Source: Chitinophaga sp. XS-30
Lineage (GTDB): Bacteria > Bacteroidota > Bacteroidia > Chitinophagales > Chitinophagaceae
DNA length: 64,000 nt
Reading direction: 5' to 3'
NCBI RefSeq assembly: GCF_008086345.1
Contig: NZ_CP043006.1
Coordinates: forward strand, 3,780,032 to 3,844,031
A program made the translations under genes and the position numbers. Positions 24,524 to 32,269 of this stretch are shown here, one piece after another. The notes under the pieces were generated by a model that worked only from the letters and a program-made list of their open reading frames with translations, was not told the origin of the DNA and ran no database searches. Each line of letters opens with the position of its first letter. Within the stretch, counting starts at the first letter, position 1.

Positions 24524-27500
24524 TCAGAAGCTGGCATTAAGGCCGAAAGCATAAGATTTTTGATTTGGATAGCTGAAGCCAACTGTACCCCCGACACTTG
24601 CATTGTCAGGGTCAACTCCGGGGAACTTGGACCATAAGGCCAGATTATTTCCCTGAATGAATACTTTAAGACTGTTCAGGCTTATTTTTTCCAGTACCCG
24701 TTTGGGAAAGTTATACGAAATGACAATATTTTTTAACCTGATATAATCTCCGTCAAACAAATATCTGGTAGATGCTCTTGTTCCTCCGTCAGTGTTATTC
24801 AGTTTTCTAACCGGGTTTGCTGCTTTGTCGCCTGGTTTTTGCCAGCGGTCAAGAGATTCTCTTACCTGATGAATGTATGGGTATTCTCCGTCATTCAAGT
24901 AGGTCTGGGAAAATGCCCAGTCATATAATTTAAATCCGTATTGATAATAGAGATGTGCGGAGATGGAAAAGCCCATGTATGAAATCGTATTTATAACGGA
25001 ACCGAATGCATCCGGAGAAGGCTTTCCAACAAATGAGCTTATGGCCTGATTATAGTTTCCGGTGGTTTTTCCAGTGGAGTCAATCCATTGCGGTTTTCCG
25101 TCTTCCGAATTGACGCCGGCCCATTCTTTTAAATAGAATGAGTTAAAACTGCGACCTTCTTCGTTGCTTAGAAGCCCTCCTGTTAAAGTCGTTAGCGGCA
25201 CATCCGCTTTTATCAGTTTATTTTGATTTGAACTCCAGTCTGCACGTAGGTTCCATGTCAGATGTTTCCGTCTGATCAGGTCGGCGGATATAGCTATCTC
25301 GGTACCACTGTTGCGAAGATCTCCTATGTTGTTTAATAATGAAAGATTGCCGGTAGTTAGCGGCAGGTTCATTTTGTATATCAGATTGGATGTTTTTTTG
25401 TTATAGATATCAAAGGTTAAGTTGATCCTCCCGCTGAATAGCTTTGCTTCTAATCCTGCGTCCCATGTGAATGTTTTTTCCCACTTGATATTTGGATTTC
25501 CACCGGAGAGCTGGCTCCCGAATGAAACAGGGGTGAGCGCAACCTGACCTTGATAGCTCCTTAGTTCAAGCAAGTCATATCTTGTAGAATTGCCGATAGG
25601 AGCGGAACTGCCTGCTACACCAATACTTCCTCTAAGCTTCAGGGAGCTGATAATTTTGTCATGCTGTTTGAGAAAGTTTTCTTCCGACAAAATCCACCCG
25701 GAACCCACTGACCAATAGGTGCCCCATCTTTCTTTGCTGCCAAAAACGGAGGAGGCATCCCGTCTGAGGCTGGCGGATAGCATGTATTTGCCTGCATAGG
25801 CGTAGTTGACCTGGCCGAACTGAGAGAGCAATGTCTGCCGTGTCGTAAGCCCTGTTGCGCTATTGGTAGGGTATCCAGGGCTGCTTATTTCATCGTAGTA
25901 GGGAAGCGTTGCTGCATTGCCTTGAGCAGAACCTCCCAGTTTTTTTTGTTCCAGGATTTGAGCTTCGTGGCCAAAGAATGCATTTACACTATGTACGTTC
26001 TTAAACGTTCTATTATACCGCAATGTATTGGTATTGATAACAGTTGTCCTTCTGATGTCGGCCTCCTGAATTGATCCTCCCAGTGCCCGGCGGGTGGACA
26101 GAAAGCGGGGGTCAATTTTCTCCTTGGTTTCGGCAAGCATGAAATCAAACCCGATGCTGCTTGCAAGCGTGAAATACTTCAGGAAATTAATATCTCCATA
26201 GAACTTGGTGAGACCCCGAAAGGATACATTGCGATTTATATTGTGTTCTGCCGCTGCCACAGGATTTGCTGAAAAGATAGACGAAGAACGTGGCAGTCCC
26301 CATTGATAATTGAATATATAGGTCCCGTCATCAAGCCGTATAGGGTTAAGAGGAGACATTATATCACTGAGCGAAGCCGAAACGAAGCTTTCTAACGGAT
26401 TGGCATAGTCCTGTTTGGTATGGGACAAGGAAGTGTTCAAGCCGATTTTAAGAAAATCAACGGGATTGCTTTCGAAATTAATCCGTATCGATTTTCTGTC
26501 AAACCCGGTTTTTTTGACTATCCCGTTCTGCTTGGTGTATTCAGCGTTTACATAGAATTTGGTTTTGTCAGTTCCGCCACTCATCGAGATGTCGTTGGAG
26601 GTCGTAATGGCATTTGATACATATAATTCCTCTAACCAGTTGGGTGAGGGGTAGAAGCTTGTGTCATTTCCAGATATCCGGTATGGGAATTTAGAAAGGA
26701 GATCTTTTTTGATGGCGGCATCGGTCCACAATGTTGGATTCGTATTCCGGTAGGCTTCATAAAGCAATTCCAGATACTCGTCCGTGCTGACCATTTCAGC
26801 ATTGTTTTTGAGTTTTGAGGAGATGTCTGTTTGATGCCTGAAGCTGAACATTGTCTTTCCCTTTTGACCTGTTTTGGTGGTAATCAGAATTACGCCGTTG
26901 CTTGCTTTTGACCCGTACAGTGCGATGGCTGCTGCATCTTTTAAAACTGTAATTGATTCAATGTCGGTTGGGTTTAACTGCGAAAGGGGATTGCTGATAG
27001 GTGTTACCAATGCGCTTATGGCAAGCTGAAAGTGGTCCTGCGTCACAGGGATCCCGTCTATCACTATCAGCGGATTCCTTACTGTTGATCCGAAGAATGC
27101 ATCCGTCCCCGTCGTAATCCCCCGCAGCACAAAATTACTCACACCGCCCCCCGGCTGCCCCGTTCCATTGGTCACCAGCAATCCCGGCACAAGTCCCTGC
27201 AGACTTTTGTCGAATGACCGGTTCGGCAGTGATTGTATCTGCTCCCCACGTACCACAGTGATTGCACCGGTGTTTGAGCGCTGTGTAGTTGTGCCGTACG
27301 CAACCACCACTGTTTCATCCAGCCCGTTCACACTCGCCTTCAGTTTTACCGCGAATGCGCGTTGGCCGCTCACTTTTATTTCTGTGGTTTCATATCCCGT
27401 GTATCGTATCAGCAGTGTCGCACCGTCTGAAACATTGCGTATCTGGAAGTTGCCGTTGGCATCTGTTACCGTTCCCGACTTTGAGCCTTTGACAAGTACG

Positions 27501-27883
27501 GAAGCGCCGGGCAAAGCAACGCCCTCTTCATTTGTAACAATGCCGGTCAATAATGATATATGATCGCCTGCCGCATCATTTTTTTTATCCGCCGTCCGTA
27601 GCACGATCGCTTTGTCCTTTAACTCCCACTTCATGCCCCGCGCATCCAGTAAAGTATGCAAAACCTCTTCCAGCTTCGCTTCCGTCACATGAATACTTAC
27701 CTTTTCCGTTCCCTTGAACTGCGATGTGCTGTACATGAAGTACAAACCCGTTTGTTTCTCTATGTCAGCAAGAACCTGTTTAAGCGGCACCTGTTCTGCT
27801 TTCAGTGTTACCTTGTAATCCGGTAATGAAAAACCGTCCGTAGACAGCAGCATGAGGAATAGAATAGATAAAAATGATCGCAT
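24524..27883 (-). CDS. SusC/RagA-family TonB-linked outer-membrane protein with STN domain
   Basis: 1119 residues. Signal peptide (LSILFLMLLSTDGFS); residues ~20-75 are a Secretin/TonB short N-terminal (STN) domain (LKQVLADIEKQTGLYFMYS), which in this family signals to a FecR anti-sigma factor. Then a carboxypeptidase-D-like domain (~105-185; VALPGASVLVKGS), a plug domain (~200-330; DETVVVAYGTTTQRSNTGAI and SITVLKDAAAIALYGSKAS) and a 22-strand barrel ending in a terminal Phe (AFGLNASF). It exports no enzyme by itself; it imports a ligand captured by SusD with TonB energy. The divergent sigma/FecR pair 309 bases away should control it. Base composition is closer to the host average in the first ~290 codons than in the downstream operon. 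Confidence 0.93.
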   Translation of the reverse strand: MRSFLSILFLMLLSTDGFSLPDYKVTLKAEQVPLKQVLADIEKQTGLYFMYSTSQFKGTEKVSIHVTEAKLEEVLHTLLDARGMKWELKDKAIVLRTADKKNDAAGDHISLLTGIVTNEEGVALPGASVLVKGSKSGTVTDANGNFQIRNVSDGATLLIRYTGYETTEIKVSGQRAFAVKLKASVNGLDETVVVAYGTTTQRSNTGAITVVRGEQIQSLPNRSFDKSLQGLVPGLLVTNGTGQPGGGVSNFVLRGITTGTDAFFGSTVRNPLIVIDGIPVTQDHFQLAISALVTPISNPLSQLNPTDIESITVLKDAAAIALYGSKASNGVILITTKTGQKGKTMFSFRHQTDISSKLKNNAEMVSTDEYLELLYEAYRNTNPTLWTDAAIKKDLLSKFPYRISGNDTSFYPSPNWLEELYVSNAITTSNDISMSGGTDKTKFYVNAEYTKQNGIVKKTGFDRKSIRINFESNPVDFLKIGLNTSLSHTKQDYANPLESFVSASLSDIMSPLNPIRLDDGTYIFNYQWGLPRSSSIFSANPVAAAEHNINRNVSFRGLTKFYGDINFLKYFTLASSIGFDFMLAETKEKIDPRFLSTRRALGGSIQEADIRRTTVINTNTLRYNRTFKNVHSVNAFFGHEAQILEQKKLGGSAQGNAATLPYYDEISSPGYPTNSATGLTTRQTLLSQFGQVNYAYAGKYMLSASLRRDASSVFGSKERWGTYWSVGSGWILSEENFLKQHDKIISSLKLRGSIGVAGSSAPIGNSTRYDLLELRSYQGQVALTPVSFGSQLSGGNPNIKWEKTFTWDAGLEAKLFSGRINLTFDIYNKKTSNLIYKMNLPLTTGNLSLLNNIGDLRNSGTEIAISADLIRRKHLTWNLRADWSSNQNKLIKADVPLTTLTGGLLSNEEGRSFNSFYLKEWAGVNSEDGKPQWIDSTGKTTGNYNQAISSFVGKPSPDAFGSVINTISYMGFSISAHLYYQYGFKLYDWAFSQTYLNDGEYPYIHQVRESLDRWQKPGDKAANPVRKLNNTDGGTRASTRYLFDGDYIRLKNIVISYNFPKRVLEKISLNSLKVFIQGNNLALWSKFPGVDPDNASVGGTVGFSYPNQKSYAFGLNASF

Positions 27884-28053
27884 AATCTGATGGTGTTAAA
27901 AATTGGTTAAGGAAGAATGATTCTCTGAACAGTCACGTTTATATCGATATATCAGTATGACAGCATTTATATTTTCACGGGGTAAGCTGCATGTGTAAAC
28001 TTTGTGTTAAGGCGCTTGCGGATTTGATCAGAATAATATTATCTTAGCGTTGC

Positions 28054-28077
28054 ATATTGTTCGATCCAAAACAATAT
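28054..28077. promoter_or_regulatory. Inverted repeat in the divergent susC / sigma-factor intergenic region
   Basis: ATATTGTT (28054-28061) and AACAATAT (28070-28077) form a perfect 8-base inverted repeat with an 8-base gap, about 115 bases before the sigma-factor ATG. It could be an operator or just an AT-rich hairpin. Nothing else in the 309-base gap between the two starts looks like a gene. Confidence 0.33.
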
Positions 28078-28192
28078 CATCATTCCTCCATTTAGCTGTT
28101 CTAATCCGTACATTAATTTATTCTTACTTTTTCTACCGGCGCATACACCGGTTTGAGTGATTCGCATATTTTCGCCGCTGAAACGCATCTTA

Positions 28193-28747
28193 ATGCCTTT
28201 TTTTAACAACGATAGTGAATTGCTGAAATGCTTGAAAGCAGGGGAGGAAACTGCTTTTGACCATATTTATACTACATACAGGAAATGGTTGTGGATTGCT
28301 GCCCTGGGAATACTGCAGAACGAAGCGGAAGCCGAAGATATCGTGCAGGAGTTTTTTATTGACTTCTGGCAGATATACTCCTCCAAAGATTTTACGGATA
28401 TCAACCATCTGAAAAAATATCTGTTCGTCAGCATCCGCAATCGCTGCATTAACAAACTGGAGTCGAACAAAGTAAACCGGAAACGGTACGATGCTATCTC
28501 GTTGCCGCATGACTTCGTTCTGCCGAACAACCGCCTGGAACGGGATGATCTCCAGCGTCAACTGAATAATGCGATGGACAAACTTCCACCGGTACGGATG
28601 AAAGTCTTTAAAAGGGGATATCTCCTGCAACAATCCCGCAAAGAGATCGCCGCTGCATTGAATATCAGCGAGGAGAGCGTAAAAAAGCACATGACGCTTG
28701 CATTGAAAGACCTGCGCCTTTCCCTGAAAAATCAAAACAATCATTAA
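28193..28747 (+). CDS. ECF-type RNA polymerase sigma factor (FecI-like)
   Basis: 184 residues from ATG 28193; an upstream in-frame GTG at 28157 is less likely. The sigma-2 region (residues ~20-85; AFDHIYTTYRKWLW and EAEAEDIVQEFFIDFWQ) and the sigma-4 HTH region (~130-180; RKEIAAALNISEESVKKHMTLA) are both visible, with no sigma-3 domain, as for extracytoplasmic-function factors. It is followed by the FecR-type anti-sigma gene after 33 bases and is divergent from the STN-bearing SusC gene. Ligand binding to SusC should release it through FecR. Confidence 0.91.
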   Translation: MPFFNNDSELLKCLKAGEETAFDHIYTTYRKWLWIAALGILQNEAEAEDIVQEFFIDFWQIYSSKDFTDINHLKKYLFVSIRNRCINKLESNKVNRKRYDAISLPHDFVLPNNRLERDDLQRQLNNAMDKLPPVRMKVFKRGYLLQQSRKEIAAALNISEESVKKHMTLALKDLRLSLKNQNNH

Positions 28748-28780
28748 CCCGTGCACCGGGAAAAACTGTTTATATCTAAA

Positions 28781-29869
28781 ATGGTCACGAACGAGGAATA
28801 TATTGAGCAACTGATGAGCGAGAAGGTCGCAGGCATCATCAGCAGGGAGGATGAGGATTACCTCGACCGGCTCATGGAAGAATATCCACAGATCGCGGAA
28901 GGATGGGAGATATACCTGGCACGGTTCTCCGGAGTGGAGATCGGGAAGGCGGATAATATTCGCTGGAAACCGATAAAGAAGACTTCTGTCCTGAAAAAAT
29001 ACATTTATTATATCGCCGCCGCTGTTATCGCAGGCATTTGCATGATACTCTCCACCCTGTTTACCGCCGATACCCCTCATTATACAATAACGGCAGACAA
29101 CAATATCAAACTCCGGCTTGCCACGGGCGAAACGGTGAACCTTTCAAATACTGACAGCGCTATCCAGGTTCCCGCCGTAAAGCTTACCAACCAGCATAAG
29201 GGGCTCACATACACTGCTGATGCCAGCGCTCCCGAAGGCCTTAACGTGCTGACCGTGCCGGTGGGCCTGGATTACAAAATTACGCTGGGCGATGGTACCA
29301 TCGTCTGGATGAATGCCGCTACCAAACTGGAGTTTCCGTTCCGGTTCAAAGGAGGTACAAGGGAAATCCGTCTGGAAGGTGAGGCATACCTGGATGTGGC
29401 AAAAGATGCGTCCCGTCCTTTTTTGGTACATACGCCGCAGGGTACCGTGAAAGTGCTGGGTACCGCATTTAACGTGAACAGCTACGATAGCGGCCGTGTG
29501 GTGGTTTCCCTGGTAGAAGGCGCGGTAGTGATGTTGTCGGGAGAAAATGCAGTGCCGCTGAAACCGGGCAGGCAACTGATCTGCACCAGCCGCGCCCGAC
29601 CGGAAATGCGGGCTTTCGATGAAGAAAGGGAACTGAGCTGGAGGCGGGGCATCTTTTATTTTGATGATGCCGACCTGCAATACATCTGCACCGTTTTGCC
29701 AAGATGGTATGGCATAAAGGTCAGGATGGACAGCAAACTGGTTGCCCGGGAACGCTTTACCGGTAGGATTGACAGGAACCTGCCGGTCGAAACCTTTTTA
29801 GAACAACTGAAACTCACCACCGCCGTAGATTACTATTTTGATAAAGACGGCATACTCCACTTGAAATAA
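28781..29869 (+). CDS. FecR-family anti-sigma factor
   Basis: 362 residues from ATG 28781; an in-frame GTG at 28751 would begin 3 bases after the sigma gene's stop codon and is also possible. A cytosolic N-terminal part binds the sigma factor; one transmembrane helix follows (KKYIYYIAAAVIAGICMIL, residues ~70-90). The periplasmic part has a FecR domain (~170-265: LDYKITLGDGTIVWMNAATK, then EGEAYLDVAKDASRPFLVHT and VLGTAFNVNSY) and a C-terminal DUF4974 domain with its typical FTGRIDRNLPVETFLEQLK. Expected role: membrane relay from the SusC STN domain to the sigma factor. Confidence 0.92.
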   Translation: MVTNEEYIEQLMSEKVAGIISREDEDYLDRLMEEYPQIAEGWEIYLARFSGVEIGKADNIRWKPIKKTSVLKKYIYYIAAAVIAGICMILSTLFTADTPHYTITADNNIKLRLATGETVNLSNTDSAIQVPAVKLTNQHKGLTYTADASAPEGLNVLTVPVGLDYKITLGDGTIVWMNAATKLEFPFRFKGGTREIRLEGEAYLDVAKDASRPFLVHTPQGTVKVLGTAFNVNSYDSGRVVVSLVEGAVVMLSGENAVPLKPGRQLICTSRARPEMRAFDEERELSWRRGIFYFDDADLQYICTVLPRWYGIKVRMDSKLVARERFTGRIDRNLPVETFLEQLKLTTAVDYYFDKDGILHLK

Positions 29870-29876
29870 AATAACG

Positions 29877-29907
29877 CGGCTTCATCGCATCCCCCAATAT
29901 GAAGCCG
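29877..29907 (+). terminator. Possible terminator hairpin after the FecR gene
   Basis: A 9-base inverted repeat (CGGCTTCAT at 29877-29885, ATGAAGCCG at 29899-29907) with a 13-base loop begins 8 bases after the FecR stop. No T-run follows, so termination is only a possibility. Confidence 0.38.
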
Positions 29908-30415
29908 GTAAATCTCTGCCCAAACAGCCCGGTACTGCTGAAAAGAGGAACACCGGAAATGGTGAAGCTTGTCCATTTCTTCGTCCATCGTTCGTCCGGC
30001 CAATCAATTTTACTATCCCGGTATAGCCGATCATGTTACCGGCCTTTCCCGTAAACGTGAACAAAGATGTTTGTGTTACCATCGTAGTTGTATTTTGGTG
30101 ATGGATAAATATATAACACAATCCCGGCAGGAAGGTTTGGCCGGGATTCGTCGTTATCTAAAGCTGGTAAACCCGGCATTGGAAAATATTCAAAATAGGT
30201 CATCATCCCCGCAACCATAGAATTTGAAAGCATCAAATAGCAAACGTTTGAAATGGGCTTTTATGAGAGAAAATACAACCTGTAATCCGCTGCATTTCGT
30301 TTTTATTTAAAATCCGTTCACAATCCGTTTACAATTCGTGGAATTTCATCCGACTTTTTGTCCATTCTTCAATTAAATATTCCATCCGTAAGAAACTATT
30401 CATATTTTAGCAACC
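29908..30415. other. Intergenic region without a supported gene; contains short repeats
   Basis: This stretch of about 500 bases has only short, low-quality reading frames. It holds an AATCCCGGC/GCCGGGATT stem-loop (30120-30148), a perfect 10-base palindrome CAAACGTTTG (30241-30250) and a tandem 11-base repeat at 30312-30333. I saw no RNA gene. The last part is likely the promoter region of the DUF1080-PA14 gene. Confidence 0.5.
30312..30333. repeat. Tandem 11-base direct repeat, possible operator
   Basis: ATCCGTTCACA (30312-30322) is followed directly by ATCCGTTTACA (30323-30333), with one mismatch, and a third degraded unit begins at 30334. The 11-base period equals about one helical turn, which would put bound regulators on one face of the DNA upstream of the gene at 30416. 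Confidence 0.4.
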
Positions 30416-32248
30416 ATGGTACTAAGATCAACAAACAGTCTTTTAAGCCGGTCGGGGATCGGCTTTTTAATTATGTGCAGTGCCGGCCTGGCATTGAATC
30501 AGAAGGCCGTCGGCCAGTCTTCGCAAATATCCCTGCAGGACCTCTCTGCATTTAAGGATCCCGGCAGCAGCTGGCAGATCGCCGGGGATGTGAATGCCAA
30601 CCTGGAAAAACAGAACGTACTGCGTACCGGAAAAGGTACCGGTATCCTGGTCAATCTCCCTGGTAAAAGAAATCACGGGCAGGACCTGTTTTCAGGTTTT
30701 GAACATGGTGATATTGACCTGGAGCTGGATTACATGATGGCCGCGGGTGCCAACTCCGGCATCTACCTGCAGGGCCGCTATGAACTGCAGTTGCTGGACA
30801 GCTGGGGCGTTAAAACACCGCGCCCGGGTGACAACGGCGGTATTTACGAACGCTGGGACGACAGCCGTGGAAAAGGTAACGAAGGGTTTGAAGGGTATGC
30901 TCCCCGCCAGAACGTGAGCAAAGCCCCCGGTCTCTGGCAGCACCTGAAGGTAGCTTTCCAGGCCCCGCGTTTCGATGCTTCCGGCAAAAAAACCGCAAAC
31001 GCGAGGATACTGCGTGTGGAACTGAATGGTGTGATGATCCACGAGAACATCGAGCTGAACGGGCCTACCCGCGGCGCGATAGGCGGGGGGGATGAAAAAG
31101 CCGCCGGCCCGTTGCGCATCCAGGGAGATCATGGCGCCGTTGCATTCAGGAACATCAGCATCAGACAATACAATACGCCTCTGCCTGAACTGACCGGCCT
31201 TCAATATATCGCTTATGCCGGTCCGGTGGCCCGGGATGCGGATTTCAGCAAACTGAAGGAACTGGCAAAAGGAAACGCCGATGCGCTTACCGCCAACTCT
31301 CCTGTACTGGCCAACGAATATGCATTGGTTTATAAAGGAACATTGCATGTGAAAGAAGCGGGCGAATACAATTTTTCGCTGAATACTTCCGGCGGCGGTG
31401 GCATGATCAGGGTAAATAATAAAGATGGCAGAGGCAACCGTGCAAAGGAAAACCTTCCCGCAGGCAATGTACCGGTAGAGATCTGGTACGCAAGGTCCAA
31501 TCAATGGGACTCCCCATCACTGGGCCTGAGCGTATCCGGACCGGGCCTCAGGGAAGTGTACTTCGGTGATGCCATTACACCGGACCAGACAGATCCCATT
31601 CTGCTGGACGCTCCTTCCAATACCATCCTGCGCAGCTTCATGGATGTGCCGGACCAGCCGAAGGTAGTGCATGCCGTTTCCGTGGGCAGCCCGGAAAAAG
31701 TGCATTATACTTATGATATGGACAGGGGGATGATCGTTCAGGTATGGAGAGGTGATTTCCTCGAAACAACGCCGATGTGGCATGAACGCGGTAATGGTAC
31801 TTCCCGCCCGCAAGGCGCTGTACAACGCTTTGGTATCCCTTACTTCACGCTCGGCCGCCTAGCCGGTCAGCAGGATGCCTGGATAGCGGACACCACCGGC
31901 AGCGGATACCGCCCGAAAGGATATGTACTGGATGAAGAGGACCGCCCTACATTCCGTTACCAGATCTTCGGTTCTGCCGTAACGGACCAGATCCGCGTAT
32001 CGGCAGACGGACATGGCATTCAGCGTGAGCTGACCGTGGCCTCACCCGCTGCTGATCTGTATGCGAAACTCGCAGAAGGCGCACAGATCGAAGTGCTGGA
32101 CAAAGACATGTATGTGGTCGATGGCCGTTCCTATTACCTGCAGCTGCAGGACGCCGGCGGGGCAAAACCCTTCGTGCGCGACGCCAACGGCCGCAAAGAG
32201 CTGATCATTCCCGTACGCGGCAGGTTAAGCTATTCCATCCTTTTCTAA
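30416..32248 (+). CDS. DUF1080 (3-keto-disaccharide hydrolase-like) and PA14-like protein
   Basis: 610 residues with a signal peptide (GFLIMCSAGLALNQKAVGQ). Residues ~45-255 form a DUF1080 concanavalin-like domain (FEHGDIDLELDYMMAAGANS, then GIYLQGRYELQLLDSWG and GAVAFRNISIRQY), a family now linked to cleavage of 3-keto-glycosides. Residues ~270-395 look like a PA14-type sugar-binding module (EYALVYKGTLHVKEAGEYNF). The last ~200 residues are unassigned. It is in an operon with the propeller-cytochrome gene 21 bases downstream. Together they suggest periplasmic oxidation and cleavage of sugars; substrate unknown. Confidence 0.76.
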   Translation: MVLRSTNSLLSRSGIGFLIMCSAGLALNQKAVGQSSQISLQDLSAFKDPGSSWQIAGDVNANLEKQNVLRTGKGTGILVNLPGKRNHGQDLFSGFEHGDIDLELDYMMAAGANSGIYLQGRYELQLLDSWGVKTPRPGDNGGIYERWDDSRGKGNEGFEGYAPRQNVSKAPGLWQHLKVAFQAPRFDASGKKTANARILRVELNGVMIHENIELNGPTRGAIGGGDEKAAGPLRIQGDHGAVAFRNISIRQYNTPLPELTGLQYIAYAGPVARDADFSKLKELAKGNADALTANSPVLANEYALVYKGTLHVKEAGEYNFSLNTSGGGGMIRVNNKDGRGNRAKENLPAGNVPVEIWYARSNQWDSPSLGLSVSGPGLREVYFGDAITPDQTDPILLDAPSNTILRSFMDVPDQPKVVHAVSVGSPEKVHYTYDMDRGMIVQVWRGDFLETTPMWHERGNGTSRPQGAVQRFGIPYFTLGRLAGQQDAWIADTTGSGYRPKGYVLDEEDRPTFRYQIFGSAVTDQIRVSADGHGIQRELTVASPAADLYAKLAEGAQIEVLDKDMYVVDGRSYYLQLQDAGGAKPFVRDANGRKELIIPVRGRLSYSILF

Positions 32249-32269
32249 AAACTTTGACTGTAGTTAGTA

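Noticed and set aside
28157..28192. GTG start for the first sigma factor
   Set aside because: The extra 12 residues do not match the family, and the ATG at 28193 gives a normal N-terminus.
30120..30148. Stem-loop in the gap at 30 kb as a terminator
   Set aside because: No T-run on either strand and no gene ends nearby.
29969..30220. An 83-residue reading frame after the FecR gene
   Set aside because: Composition is atypical, there is no domain, and it lies over hairpins and low-complexity sequence.
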